15,247 nucleotides of DNA, from contig DEYX01000294.1 in the NCBI GenBank assembly GCA_002365025.1, positions 1 through 15,247 on the forward strand, written 5' to 3'. The position numbers and the translations under genes are program-made. How positions within the stretch are numbered: position 1 is the stretch's first letter; each line of letters begins with the position of its first letter. The notes beneath the pieces were generated by a model. That model saw only the letters and a list, made by a program, of their open reading frames with translations. It was not told where the DNA came from and ran no database searches. Below, piece after piece: positions 1-8,351 of the stretch. The stretch is from Hungatella sp. UBA3147. GTDB lineage: Bacteria > Bacillota > Clostridia > Lachnospirales > Lachnospiraceae.

Positions 1-23
1 ATTCTATTTATCCGTAAATTTAC

Positions 24-1268
24 CTATTTTTTCCTCTCATCCTTCCAAACATAAAGAATTCCCTTTTCCTGAAACTCCTTGATCTCTTCTTTGCTGTACC
101 CCAGATTTTCCAGGATCTCCGGTCCCTGCTCACCAATCAGAGGACCGCCATTGTACTCTGGAACACCCATCTCCTGGAATTTGACCGGAGGTCTTACCAG
201 TGTGCGTACATTTCCATTGTCGTACTGCATTTTATAAAAGCAATCATTGGCCCATGCCTGCTCATCTTCCAGAATTTCTTCCCAGGACTGGGCAACGCTG
301 AAAGCTATGTCGTGCTCCTTTAAAACCGGTACCCATTCCTTGGCTGTTTTCTTTTCCATTGCTTCCATACAGATATCATAGACCTCCGTGCCCAAGCCTT
401 TGGTCTGAAGGTTCTGGATTGGGAAATAATTCTCATTTTCCATTAAATCATCTCTTCCCAGAGCTTTCATGAACTGCTTATAGTAGGTGTTATAATCTGG
501 CATACAGGTCTGAATGAATCTGTCATCCTTTGTTCTCCATGCCGCATTAAAGGGGTTGGCACTCTCCCTGATATTAATGGGGTATTCCCTCGCCGGGCCA
601 TCATAATTGGCTGCCTGGATCATCATTCCCATGTTATAGACAGCCGTCTCAAACAGACTGGTCTCTACTTTCTCTCCATATCCGGTTTCTTTTGCATGGT
701 ATAATGCCGCAAGGATACCTGCTGCAAGGTTCATGGCCACGTTATGATCCCCAACTCCAGGAACCACATTCATTGGAACCGTTCCTCTCTGACGAAGGGA
801 ATGGAGATAACCGCCTCTTGCAAAGAATGCCGTGAAATCAAATCCCGGAAGGTCTTTATCCGGGCCGTATTCACCATAGCCGGTAACCATGGCATAAACC
901 AGTTTGGGATATTTCACCTTTAATGTTTCATAATCAAGCCCCGCCCGTTCAAGAGCCTGGACTCTCCAGTTGGTGATCAGCACATCCGCATCCTCCAGAA
1001 GCTTAAAAAATGCCTCTTTGCCCTCAGGTGCCTTCATATTAAGAGAAATACAGCGCTTGTTTCCATTTTCTAAGTCCCAGGTCGTATTTTCATACATATC
1101 CAAAGGCCTTCCTTCGGATGGAGCCGTATGTCTTAAGGGATCTCCCTTGGAAGATTCGATCTTAATGACATCTGCTCCGCAGTCTGCAAGAAAACGTCCT
1201 GCACCTGCAGCCGCAATAAAGGTTGCCAGTTCCACTACTTTGATTCCTTCTAACAGTTTCTTTCCCAT
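24..1268 (-). CDS. fldA: Family III (CaiB/BaiF) CoA-transferase, FldA-like (2-hydroxyacid/acyl-CoA)
   Basis: This 414-residue protein is a CaiB/BaiF-type CoA-transferase, which moves CoA between acids through an aspartyl-CoA intermediate. The catalytic aspartate is very probably D174 in GVGDHNVAM. The N-terminus (VVELATFIAA, GADVIKIESSKGDP, then NKRCISLN) is typical of the family, and TAPSEGRPL and GPDKDLPGFDFTAFFARGG resemble, from memory, cinnamoyl-CoA:phenyllactate CoA-transferase FldA more than HadA. In that role it would charge an incoming aryl- or alkyl-2-hydroxy acid with CoA taken from the saturated or unsaturated product. It is the last visible gene of the operon, 14 bp after etfA, with GGAGG eight bases before its ATG. 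In Stickland operons this gene usually comes first, so its place at the distal end is unusual. Only 23 bases follow it in the window, so the operon may continue. The family is certain; the substrate is inferred. Confidence 0.9.
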   Translation of the reverse strand: MGKKLLEGIKVVELATFIAAAGAGRFLADCGADVIKIESSKGDPLRHTAPSEGRPLDMYENTTWDLENGNKRCISLNMKAPEGKEAFFKLLEDADVLITNWRVQALERAGLDYETLKVKYPKLVYAMVTGYGEYGPDKDLPGFDFTAFFARGGYLHSLRQRGTVPMNVVPGVGDHNVAMNLAAGILAALYHAKETGYGEKVETSLFETAVYNMGMMIQAANYDGPAREYPINIRESANPFNAAWRTKDDRFIQTCMPDYNTYYKQFMKALGRDDLMENENYFPIQNLQTKGLGTEVYDICMEAMEKKTAKEWVPVLKEHDIAFSVAQSWEEILEDEQAWANDCFYKMQYDNGNVRTLVRPPVKFQEMGVPEYNGGPLIGEQGPEILENLGYSKEEIKEFQEKGILYVWKDERKK

Positions 1269-1282
1269 ATTAATTCCCTCCT

Positions 1283-2464
1283 TTATTTGTCCAGTGCTTC
1301 TATAAGCGCAGGGATCACCTGATTATAATCCCCAACGATGCCGTAATCGGCCACTTCAAAGATCGGGGCTGCCGGATTTTTATTGATTGCAATGATCTGC
1401 TCTGAGTTCTGCATACCTGCCACATGCTGAATGGCCCCGGAAATGCCGCAGGCAAAATACAGTTTAGGACGTACCGTGGTTCCTGTCTGCCCCACCTGAT
1501 AGGAATGGTCGATCCAGCCTGCGTCTACGGCTGCACGGCTTGCCGCAACCACACCGCCCAGCTTATCCGCCAGTTTCTTTAACAGTTCAAAACCTTCAGC
1601 TCCGCCAAGACCCATACCGCCGGATACAATGATTTCCGCATCAGTTAAGGATACCGCTTCTCCTGCCTGCTTTACCACTTCAAGGATGCGGGTTCTTATA
1701 TCGTCTTTTTCAAAACTTACCGGAAGAGGAATGACCTGGCCCTTACGGCCCTCCTGCCTATCGGCCTTTTCCATAACTCCCGGACGTACTGTGGACATCT
1801 GAGGCCGGTGGTTCGGACAAACGATGGTTGCCATTAAATTTCCGCCAAAGGCCGGGCGGGTCTGCTTGATCTTTTTATCTTCCTCATCAATTTCCAACTT
1901 GGTGCAGTCGGCAGTCAGTCCCGTATCGCAGCGAACGGCCAGACAGGGGCCTAAGTCACGGCCGATGTGGGTAGCTCCCAAAAGGACGATTTCAGGCTTA
2001 TAAGATTTGATTGCGTCGTGAATCACAGCCGTATAAGCGTCGGTGCGGTAGGATTCCAGTTCTTTGTGATCCGCAAGATAAACTTTATCTGCTCCATATT
2101 CAAACAGTTCCTCCGCAAGTCCTTCCACATGGTTACCGCATAATACAGAACAAAGGCTGCATCCAATCTCATCCGCCAGTTTCCGCCCTTCACCCAGAAG
2201 TTCTTTTACGACCGGCATAAGTGCTCCTTCTCTTTGTTCTGCAAATACCCATACATCCCGGTATTCCGATAAATCAACCGTATCCTTTGGCTCTTCTGAC
2301 TTTTCTATTGCATCAAACGGACACTTTTCAACACAAACACCACAGCCGGTACAGGCAGTACCGATGACGGCCAGTTTATTTTCCATTGTAATTGCTTCAA
2401 ATGGGCAATTCTTTACGCAGATCGTACAGCCCCTGCATTTTTCTTTTATTACATTTACAGCCAT
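1283..2464 (-). CDS. etfA: Electron transfer flavoprotein alpha subunit with N-terminal 2x[4Fe-4S] ferredoxin domain
   Basis: This is a 393-residue EtfA. Residues 1-55 form a bacterial ferredoxin domain with two complete CxxCxxCxxxCP motifs (C10/13/16/20 and C38/41/44/48). The usual EtfA core follows, with its C-terminal FAD domain (VGQTGTTVRPKLYFACGISG, then MQNSEQIIAINKNP and ADYGIVGDY). The extra clusters are the mark of EtfA proteins such as CarE of the caffeyl-CoA reductase complex and LctC of Acetobacterium, and suggest a wire towards or from ferredoxin. With EtfB and the acyl-CoA dehydrogenase just upstream it should form a cytoplasmic complex that reduces an enoyl-CoA with NADH while reducing ferredoxin (flavin-based electron bifurcation). 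The start is set by GGAGGAAGG five bases before the ATG. It lies 26 bp after etfB. Bifurcation is inferred from domain make-up and context, not shown by sequence alone. Confidence 0.95.
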   Translation of the reverse strand: MAVNVIKEKCRGCTICVKNCPFEAITMENKLAVIGTACTGCGVCVEKCPFDAIEKSEEPKDTVDLSEYRDVWVFAEQREGALMPVVKELLGEGRKLADEIGCSLCSVLCGNHVEGLAEELFEYGADKVYLADHKELESYRTDAYTAVIHDAIKSYKPEIVLLGATHIGRDLGPCLAVRCDTGLTADCTKLEIDEEDKKIKQTRPAFGGNLMATIVCPNHRPQMSTVRPGVMEKADRQEGRKGQVIPLPVSFEKDDIRTRILEVVKQAGEAVSLTDAEIIVSGGMGLGGAEGFELLKKLADKLGGVVAASRAAVDAGWIDHSYQVGQTGTTVRPKLYFACGISGAIQHVAGMQNSEQIIAINKNPAAPIFEVADYGIVGDYNQVIPALIEALDK

Positions 2465-2490
2465 ATGAACCTTCCTCCTTTTCCTGGGTC

Positions 2491-3276
2491 TTAAATATAA
2501 TGCTTCTCTTTCAGTTTCTCTGTCAGCAGTTCTGTCATTTCGGTCACTGTTCCGTTAAGCATCTCCCCTTTTCCCTTAGGAGCGGGAGTAAAGGAACGGA
2601 AAACCTGGGTGGGGGAAGCATTTAAACCGCAGTCTTTGGGATCCAGTACCACATCCTCATGATTCCATACGGTAACTTTTTTTGCATATGCGTCCATGAT
2701 GCCGCCTATGCTCATGTAACGGGGCTCATTCAGTTCCTTTACCGCAGTAAGCAGACAGGGCATCTGAACTTCCAGAATCTCATATCCATTTTCCATCTGC
2801 CTTTGTACGATTACCTTTTCCTCGCAAAGCTTTACATCCTGAACGTAAGTCACAACCGGGATGCCGAGTCTCCAGGCCACCTGGGGGCCTACCTGGGCCG
2901 TATCTCCGTCAATGGCCTGGCGTCCTGCAAAAATAATGTCATAATCTCCAATTTTTTGAATGCCGGCAGCAATGGTGGTAGAGGTAGCACAGGTATCGGC
3001 CCCGCCAAAGGCCCTGTCGCTGAGCAGATAAGCCTCATCCGCCCCCATTGCCAGACATTCCCTTAACATATCATCAGCCTGAGGAGGCCCCATGGTAATC
3101 ACGGAAACCGTTGTTCCAGGCTTTTTGTCTTTTATTTTCAATGCCTCTTCCAGGGCATTTGCATCATCAGGGTTTAAAATGCTGGGAACTCCGTCACGGA
3201 TCAATGTACCCTTTACCGGATCGATCTTTACTTCATTGGTATCCGGCACCTGTTTTACACAAACCAAAATTTTCAT
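2491..3276 (-). CDS. etfB: Electron transfer flavoprotein beta subunit
   Basis: This 261-residue protein is EtfB, the partner of the EtfA encoded next. The N-terminus MKILVCVKQVPDTNEVKIDP and the segment NPDDANALEEAL are characteristic, as is GRQAIDGDTAQVGPQVAWRL near residues 117-136, the nucleotide-binding region of the family. In bifurcating complexes this subunit carries the flavin where NADH hands over its electrons; in simple ETFs it holds AMP. It sits 27 bp after the acyl-CoA dehydrogenase gene, in the order acd-etfB-etfA known from car, bcd and had/fld operons. The ATG at 3276 is preceded by GGAAGGAG at a somewhat long distance of ten bases. A three-codon ORF (ATG-ATA-CGA-TGA) lies between the two and its stop overlaps the etfB start, so mild translational coupling is possible. 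Family assignment is secure. Confidence 0.95.
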   Translation of the reverse strand: MKILVCVKQVPDTNEVKIDPVKGTLIRDGVPSILNPDDANALEEALKIKDKKPGTTVSVITMGPPQADDMLRECLAMGADEAYLLSDRAFGGADTCATSTTIAAGIQKIGDYDIIFAGRQAIDGDTAQVGPQVAWRLGIPVVTYVQDVKLCEEKVIVQRQMENGYEILEVQMPCLLTAVKELNEPRYMSIGGIMDAYAKKVTVWNHEDVVLDPKDCGLNASPTQVFRSFTPAPKGKGEMLNGTVTEMTELLTEKLKEKHYI

Positions 3277-3303
3277 CGTATCATTACTCCTTCCGTGTAG
3301 TCA

Positions 3304-4446
3304 TTATTTCTTAAGCAGTTTTCCGGAAATCACCAGCTGCTGGATTTGTGAAGTACCTTCGTAAATGGTGAACACACGGCAATCCCTGTACATGCGCTCA
3401 ATCTTATAATCTTTGATAAATCCGTAACCGCCATGGATCTGAAGGGATTTTGAAGCGATTTCATTACAGACTTCAGAAGCATAATACTTTGCCATAGAAG
3501 CTTCCAAGGTTGCAGGCTGATGGGTATCCATTAAGTAAGCAGTTTTATAAACCAGCTGCTTTGCCGCCTCCAGCTTAGTCGCCATATCAGCGATCATAAA
3601 TGCGATTGCCTGAAAATCTCCGATCCGTTTTCCGAACTGTTTCCGTTCCTTTGCATATTTAATTGCCTCGTCCAAAGCTCCCTGAGCAACTCCGATGGAC
3701 TGGGCAGCCACTCCCATACGGCCGGTATCCAGAGTCTTCATGGCATTTATAAATCCCATACCCTCTTCACCAAGAAGGTTCTCTGCCGGAATTCTTGCAT
3801 TGTCCATAATGATATCGCTGGTGGCACAGCCGATAACGCCCATTTTATGCTCCGGCTTTCCGCAGGATATTCCAGGAGTGTTTTTCATATCTACGATAAA
3901 TGCGCTGATTCCTTTTGTCCCCTTTGTCATATCCGTCTTTGCGTAGACTACCGCATAATCTGCCAGAGGTGCCATCGTGATAAAGGTCTTTCTTCCATTC
4001 AATATGTAGAAATCCCCATCCTTTACCGCAGTCGACTGCATACCGCCTGCATCGGAACCTGCTCCAGGCTCAGTCAGAGCAAAGCAAAGCTTTTTGCTCC
4101 CGTTTATCAATGAGGGAAGGTATTTCCGTTTTTGCTCCTCTGTGCCGGATAATAACAGAGGACCTCCTGAAAGAGAATTGGGAGAAGATACATAAATGCT
4201 TGCAACTCCGCTGACTCTAGCCATTTCCTCCATCACCAGCACGTAACAGCGGGCATCACCGCCTGAACCTCCGTATTCCTTTGGCGTCTTAATGCCGAAA
4301 AATCCGGCTTTTCCCATTTTGTAAAGGATTTCCTCCGGAAATGTCCCACTTTCCTCAACCTCATCGAGGATTTCATTGGTCAGTTCTTTTTCCGCAAACT
4401 CTCTTGCAAGTTTCCGGACAAGCTCATGCTGTTTTGTAAAATACAT
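3304..4446 (-). CDS. Acyl-CoA dehydrogenase (AcdA/CarC-like enoyl-CoA reductase)
   Basis: This is a 380-residue flavin-dependent acyl-CoA dehydrogenase of normal length. FALTEPGAGSDAGG (122-135) is the FAD/substrate-binding signature. RKQFGKRIGDFQAI (about 268-281) and QIHGGYGF are also present. The catalytic base is E363 in YEGTSQIQ, at the position used by medium- and short-chain enzymes. In this operon it should act in the reducing direction, turning the 2-enoyl-CoA made by the dehydratase into a saturated acyl-CoA with electrons from EtfBA, like AcdA of phenylalanine fermenters or caffeyl-CoA reductase CarC. The stop of the upstream ligase gene (TAA) overlaps the start of this gene's GGAGG site, and the ATG follows seven bases later, so the two are translationally close. 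Acyl chain specificity (aryl-propionyl or branched-chain) cannot be read from the sequence by eye. Confidence 0.93.
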   Translation of the reverse strand: MYFTKQHELVRKLAREFAEKELTNEILDEVEESGTFPEEILYKMGKAGFFGIKTPKEYGGSGGDARCYVLVMEEMARVSGVASIYVSSPNSLSGGPLLLSGTEEQKRKYLPSLINGSKKLCFALTEPGAGSDAGGMQSTAVKDGDFYILNGRKTFITMAPLADYAVVYAKTDMTKGTKGISAFIVDMKNTPGISCGKPEHKMGVIGCATSDIIMDNARIPAENLLGEEGMGFINAMKTLDTGRMGVAAQSIGVAQGALDEAIKYAKERKQFGKRIGDFQAIAFMIADMATKLEAAKQLVYKTAYLMDTHQPATLEASMAKYYASEVCNEIASKSLQIHGGYGFIKDYKIERMYRDCRVFTIYEGTSQIQQLVISGKLLKK

Positions 4447-4458
4447 GTTGTTTCCTCC

Positions 4459-6042
4459 TTAACCTCTTTTCGCTAACCGTTTCTCGACTTCCTGACGTAA
4501 CTCATGGACCATAACCTTTCCGCTGATGTTAAAAGGAAATGTATCAAATCGATAAACATATTTTGGAACCTTATAATCCGCCAGGTTCTGACGGACGTGT
4601 TCCTTAACCCTTTCTTCTGAAAGCTCTGCTCCAGACTCCATGATGATACAGGCAGCGATTTCTTCCTGAAGAACCTGGGCATCAACCCCTATCACCTTCA
4701 CATCCTTGATTTCAGGAAGCTCCAGAATGCAGTTTTCAATTTCCACCGGCGCTATGTTTTCACCGCCCCGGATAATCATCTCTTTTTTTCGTCCGGTTAT
4801 ATAAAGATAGCCATTTTCATCCAGATAACCGCAGTCCCCGGTATGAAGCCAGCCCTCCTCATCCAGCGCGACTTCTGCTTCATTCGTTTTGTTGTAATAG
4901 CCCTTCATGATATGATATCCCCGGGACTGGATTTCTCCCACACTTCCTGTTTTAGAAACCCTCTTGTTCCCTTCATCCCAGATTCTTAATTCCGTATTAG
5001 GAATCTTTTTTCCTGCCGTAAGGGCCTTTTGGCAGATCAGATCCGAATATCCGGTTATGGTAATTGCAGGGGAAGACTCGGTCTGCCCATAGGAAGGCTG
5101 CAAATGCTCCATCTTCAGCTCTTCACAGATATGGAGATAATCTGACGGGTGAATGGCGGAACCCGCAATAATTCCGCTTCTTAGGGAACTTAGATCGTAT
5201 TCTTTTCTCCTGCTGTTCTTTACCATAGCAAGGAACATGCTGGGAACACCGTTTAGAATGGTGCAGGAATTTTTCTGTATATTTTCCATAACTCCAATGG
5301 ACTTATAATACTGATTAATATAAATTGCGGCTCCGGCATGGACAGCGGACAAAATGCCCGCTGTGATGCCAAAACAGTGAAACAGGGGGACGGATAAGCA
5401 CATGCGGTCACTTTCGTTCCAATGCATGGAACGCACCATTTCGGCTGAATTGTTAACCATGTTTTCGTGGCTTAACATCACTCCTTTTGGAATACCGGAG
5501 GTACCAGAGGTAAAAAGTATATTAGCGGTATTCTTTGAGGATAAGTTCTGTTCTATATCTTTTAAAAGCCATTTCTCTTCCTCCCTGTTTTCCCCCATTT
5601 CACAGCAAGACAGATCGTCCAGGGAAACAATCCCCTTTAAGAAGGTGTCCGGACGATCCAGCCCTGCTTTTGAAATGACAGGTCTATAATCCGCATTGTT
5701 GCAGCCCTTTCCATAGAACAGATAGTCTGCATCTCCTTCTTTTAATACCCGGTTCAATTCCTGTTCCTTATAGCATGTATTGACCGGGAGCACAATTGCC
5801 CCGGACTTCATAAAAGCAAAATACGCCATGATCCATTCCGGGCTGTTAATCCCCCACAACGCGACATGTTTTCCGCGCGAAATTCCTCTTCTTATAAAGT
5901 CAGCTGCCCAAAAATCCGAAATTTCATCCGCCTCTTTCCAGGAAAAGCATCGATCCTGATAGCAGATTCCTGCTCCATTCGGCGTAAGAACAGCTCTTTT
6001 ATGAAGCAGTTCTCCGATTGTTTCTGATAAAAGGCCTGTCAT
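4459..6042 (-). CDS. AMP-forming acyl-CoA synthetase (ANL superfamily)
   Basis: This protein is a class I adenylate-forming ligase of 527 residues that activates a carboxylic acid to its CoA ester via an acyl-AMP. Motifs appear in the standard order: P-loop TSGTSGIPKG (about 178-187), YGQTES (318-323), the HTGD aspartate near 400-403, the hinge ITGRKKEMIIRGGENIAP, and the C-terminal catalytic lysine in NISGKVM (about K509). The start is placed at the second ATG (6042), seven bases after AGGAG; an ATG at 6048 is only one base from that site and would add two residues. It lies about 40 bp after the carrier gene. A CoA ligase in a dehydratase/Etf operon recalls CarB of caffeate respiration, where it primes the CoA pool before the CoA-transferase takes over. 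Several ligases share these motifs, so the substrate (an aryl, 2-hydroxy or branched acid) is unknown. Confidence 0.9.
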   Translation of the reverse strand: MTGLLSETIGELLHKRAVLTPNGAGICYQDRCFSWKEADEISDFWAADFIRRGISRGKHVALWGINSPEWIMAYFAFMKSGAIVLPVNTCYKEQELNRVLKEGDADYLFYGKGCNNADYRPVISKAGLDRPDTFLKGIVSLDDLSCCEMGENREEEKWLLKDIEQNLSSKNTANILFTSGTSGIPKGVMLSHENMVNNSAEMVRSMHWNESDRMCLSVPLFHCFGITAGILSAVHAGAAIYINQYYKSIGVMENIQKNSCTILNGVPSMFLAMVKNSRRKEYDLSSLRSGIIAGSAIHPSDYLHICEELKMEHLQPSYGQTESSPAITITGYSDLICQKALTAGKKIPNTELRIWDEGNKRVSKTGSVGEIQSRGYHIMKGYYNKTNEAEVALDEEGWLHTGDCGYLDENGYLYITGRKKEMIIRGGENIAPVEIENCILELPEIKDVKVIGVDAQVLQEEIAACIIMESGAELSEERVKEHVRQNLADYKVPKYVYRFDTFPFNISGKVMVHELRQEVEKRLAKRG

Positions 6043-6082
6043 ATTCATTCTCCTGCTAACCTCTGCCTCATATTTCTGTAAG

Positions 6083-7216
6083 TTATTTCTCGACTTTTCC
6101 CATCGCTTCTCCGATCATTCGGATCAGGAACGGAACCAGTACCACCACAATGGTTACATAACCCAGGTATCCATATCCCACTTTTACCAGGGGAAGAAGT
6201 CCAAACTGGGCGATGGCAAATGCAAGAATGGTACATAACAATGCGCAGATTAAGGTTTTTGCTGAAGGCTTTCCGTCATTTCTTCTTTCCTCCGGCTTTT
6301 CAAGTGCAACTACAACTCTCTGAACTGCTCCGGCAATCATATTAACCGCCGTTGATACCGCTCCTAAAATAATGAGTATGGAAATCATAGGATTCATGAA
6401 GCCGGCTCCCACTCCGCCTTTAATCAGTGTGATTACCGGAAGAGGATCTTTGGATAAATCCGGATTAGTCGCTACTGCCATAATTCCTAAAGTGGAAAGC
6501 ATAATCAATCCGGAGTTTACGATAAATCCGTAAATCATACTGGTTCCGGCTTCCTTTTCTGATTTAAATGATTCCGCATGCTGGTATAACAACCCGATGG
6601 AAGCCAGCTGGAAGGAACCATAAATAAAGCAGCTCCAAAGGGCCGGACCAGCAGGTGAAGGATTAGCTCCTAAAGTCTTGATGTTTCTTACAATATCACC
6701 CCAGCTGACAATAATGTTCGGTACGTAAACGATCAAAAGACCCGCTATGATAATGACTGACAAAGTAGATGCCGCTTTTCTTACAAAATCCGTTCCGAAA
6801 ATGGTTACAAAAAAGATAAACAAACCTATGATCAAGGTACAAGCCATATATGGGATTCCAGTAAGGGACTGCATGGTGGAACCTCCGGTCGCAAAGGCAA
6901 CAGAGGGAGCCAGGCACAGCAATAATATGTATACAAGCTCATAAAGGTTGGAAAAAATCGGAGCGAATTTTCCGTAAAACTTATTGTTAAAGGTTCTGTA
7001 ATCATAAGCATCATGAAGCTTTGCAAACCGAAGCCCATACCACTGGAACACCGCTCCGATCGCCTGAGCCAGAATCGGGGTAATAAGCGCCCAAATACCA
7101 AATGCAACGAAATACTGGACCAGCTGGGCACCAGATGCAAACCCACCGCCAAACTGTGTTGTAAACCATACGAAAGCAACGCCCACGGCTACCGGCATTT
7201 TATTTTTATCGATCAT
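6083..7216 (-). CDS. YkvI-family membrane carrier (LeuT-fold, APC-like), probable substrate transporter
   Basis: This is a 377-residue integral membrane protein with about ten hydrophobic segments (near residues 8-28, 36-58, 88-110, 122-142, 150-171, 193-211, 228-249, 274-297, 320-340 and 345-368). The motif FTTQFGGGFASGAQ in the first segment marks the YkvI family, related to amino acid/branched-chain carriers of the APC/LeuT-fold group. The glycine-rich break in helix 1 is where such carriers usually bind substrate and sodium. No YkvI protein substrate is known to me with confidence. Its place inside the operon, 16 bp after the dehydratase beta subunit and before the CoA ligase, suggests that it imports the acid or amino acid that the pathway consumes, or exports the reduced acid. 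The start is fixed by AGGAGGAGAAGG just upstream of the ATG. Confidence 0.85.
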   Translation of the reverse strand: MIDKNKMPVAVGVAFVWFTTQFGGGFASGAQLVQYFVAFGIWALITPILAQAIGAVFQWYGLRFAKLHDAYDYRTFNNKFYGKFAPIFSNLYELVYILLLCLAPSVAFATGGSTMQSLTGIPYMACTLIIGLFIFFVTIFGTDFVRKAASTLSVIIIAGLLIVYVPNIIVSWGDIVRNIKTLGANPSPAGPALWSCFIYGSFQLASIGLLYQHAESFKSEKEAGTSMIYGFIVNSGLIMLSTLGIMAVATNPDLSKDPLPVITLIKGGVGAGFMNPMISILIILGAVSTAVNMIAGAVQRVVVALEKPEERRNDGKPSAKTLICALLCTILAFAIAQFGLLPLVKVGYGYLGYVTIVVVLVPFLIRMIGEAMGKVEK

Positions 7217-7232
7217 ATCCTTCTCCTCCTGT

Positions 7233-8351
7233 TTAAAGCATATCTATAAATGCTTCCATCATCGTTCCTGCTTGCTCGTAATTTACCATCTGCCTGTCTA
7301 CTTCTATCTGAATGATAGGAATCCCCGCCTCAGCACAGGCTTTTTTCACCATTACATAATCAAATTCTTCGGGGTCACAGAATTTTGTTAAAAGAACGAC
7401 CACACCTTTTGCTTTGTATTTCTTTGCCAGGTCAACGATATAACCGGCTCTCTTCTTTTCCGGGTCGTACAGGACAGAGCAATGATCCATCCGAGAAAAC
7501 TTATCTGCAAGTCCTTCCAAAGGTTTAAGTTCCAGATTGACATCTGTACGATACTGTCTGGATTCATGGGCAATATCATCTGCAGCAATCTGCAGTCCAT
7601 GTTCGTCAAAGATCTTAAGCAGACCGTCGCTGTCGGCCAGGATTCCGGTAGTGATCACCTTGATTTTACTTTCCTTCTCCTCTACCTGTGACAAAGCCTC
7701 TATCAGCTGGCTTACAAGCGCTGTATGTTCTTCCTTTCGCATGAAATGAGCACTTTTAAAAATATCTCTTCTCTGGACTGCTGTGATGGAAGGATGCTGT
7801 TCTAAAACCTCTGCCAGCTTTCTCACTGCCGCATTATGTTCATTGTAGATCTCATTGGACTTAGCCAGGGAAGCTTCACTGAATTTTTCACCAGTTGCTG
7901 TCTCCAAGTCTCTGATCACACGCTCGTAGGAAGCTTTGGTAAATTCTTTTCCTGACTCCGGTTTCCGGTTCTGGGGATAAGTCATTGGAATAAATGGAAT
8001 GTCTTTCACCGCATATTTCCAGTTCTGTCCCAGACACTTTAAAGAGTCACAGAGAGAAGGAATCACGATGGCAGAAATACCTTTGTATTCTCCTCTGATT
8101 CCCAGCTCCAGAATGCTCTGCATAATGGAACAGATAAACGCAGGAAAATATCTTTTAGACTCTTTTAACTCAATATCCGCTCCCCATGCTCCCATAGGAA
8201 CAAGCCCCATGGAGTGGATCAGTTCTTCCGGAGTATAGACAGGAACACAAGCAACAACCTTTTTTCCCTGCTCCAGATAAGCATTCAGCTGTTTTTTCGG
8301 TGAACATGCAATCTCATGAAAATCTTCTAATAATTCATTCAATGTTGCCAT
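7233..8351 (-). CDS. fldC: 2-hydroxyacyl-CoA dehydratase beta subunit (FldC/HadC-like)
   Basis: This 372-residue protein is the beta subunit of a 2-hydroxyacyl-CoA dehydratase (HgdB/HadC/FldC family). It carries the second 4Fe-4S cluster of the heterodimer. Likely cluster cysteines by analogy with HadC are C74 (FICSIMQS), C101 (SLCDSLKC) and C325 (LTKFCDPEEF), three ligands rather than four, as is normal for this family. The dehydratase removes the chemically difficult beta-hydrogen of a 2-hydroxyacyl-CoA through a ketyl radical after a single-electron input from the activator. Its ATG shares one base with the TGA of the alpha subunit gene (TGATG), a classic coupling arrangement that supports a 1:1 complex. 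A purine-rich AAGGGGGGAAAG site lies before it. The substrate specificity is not deducible beyond the FldBC/HadBC group. Confidence 0.92.
   Translation of the reverse strand: MATLNELLEDFHEIACSPKKQLNAYLEQGKKVVACVPVYTPEELIHSMGLVPMGAWGADIELKESKRYFPAFICSIMQSILELGIRGEYKGISAIVIPSLCDSLKCLGQNWKYAVKDIPFIPMTYPQNRKPESGKEFTKASYERVIRDLETATGEKFSEASLAKSNEIYNEHNAAVRKLAEVLEQHPSITAVQRRDIFKSAHFMRKEEHTALVSQLIEALSQVEEKESKIKVITTGILADSDGLLKIFDEHGLQIAADDIAHESRQYRTDVNLELKPLEGLADKFSRMDHCSVLYDPEKKRAGYIVDLAKKYKAKGVVVLLTKFCDPEEFDYVMVKKACAEAGIPIIQIEVDRQMVNYEQAGTMMEAFIDML

Noticed and set aside
970..1305. Plus-strand 111-residue open frame across the CoA-transferase start
   Set aside because: It runs antisense to a well-supported gene, has no ribosome site and no recognisable motif.
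3267..3288. Three-codon ORF (ATG-ATA-CGA-TGA) ending on the etfB start
   Set aside because: The ribosome site is only two bases from its ATG, too close for efficient use; it is more likely chance sequence in the etfB spacer.
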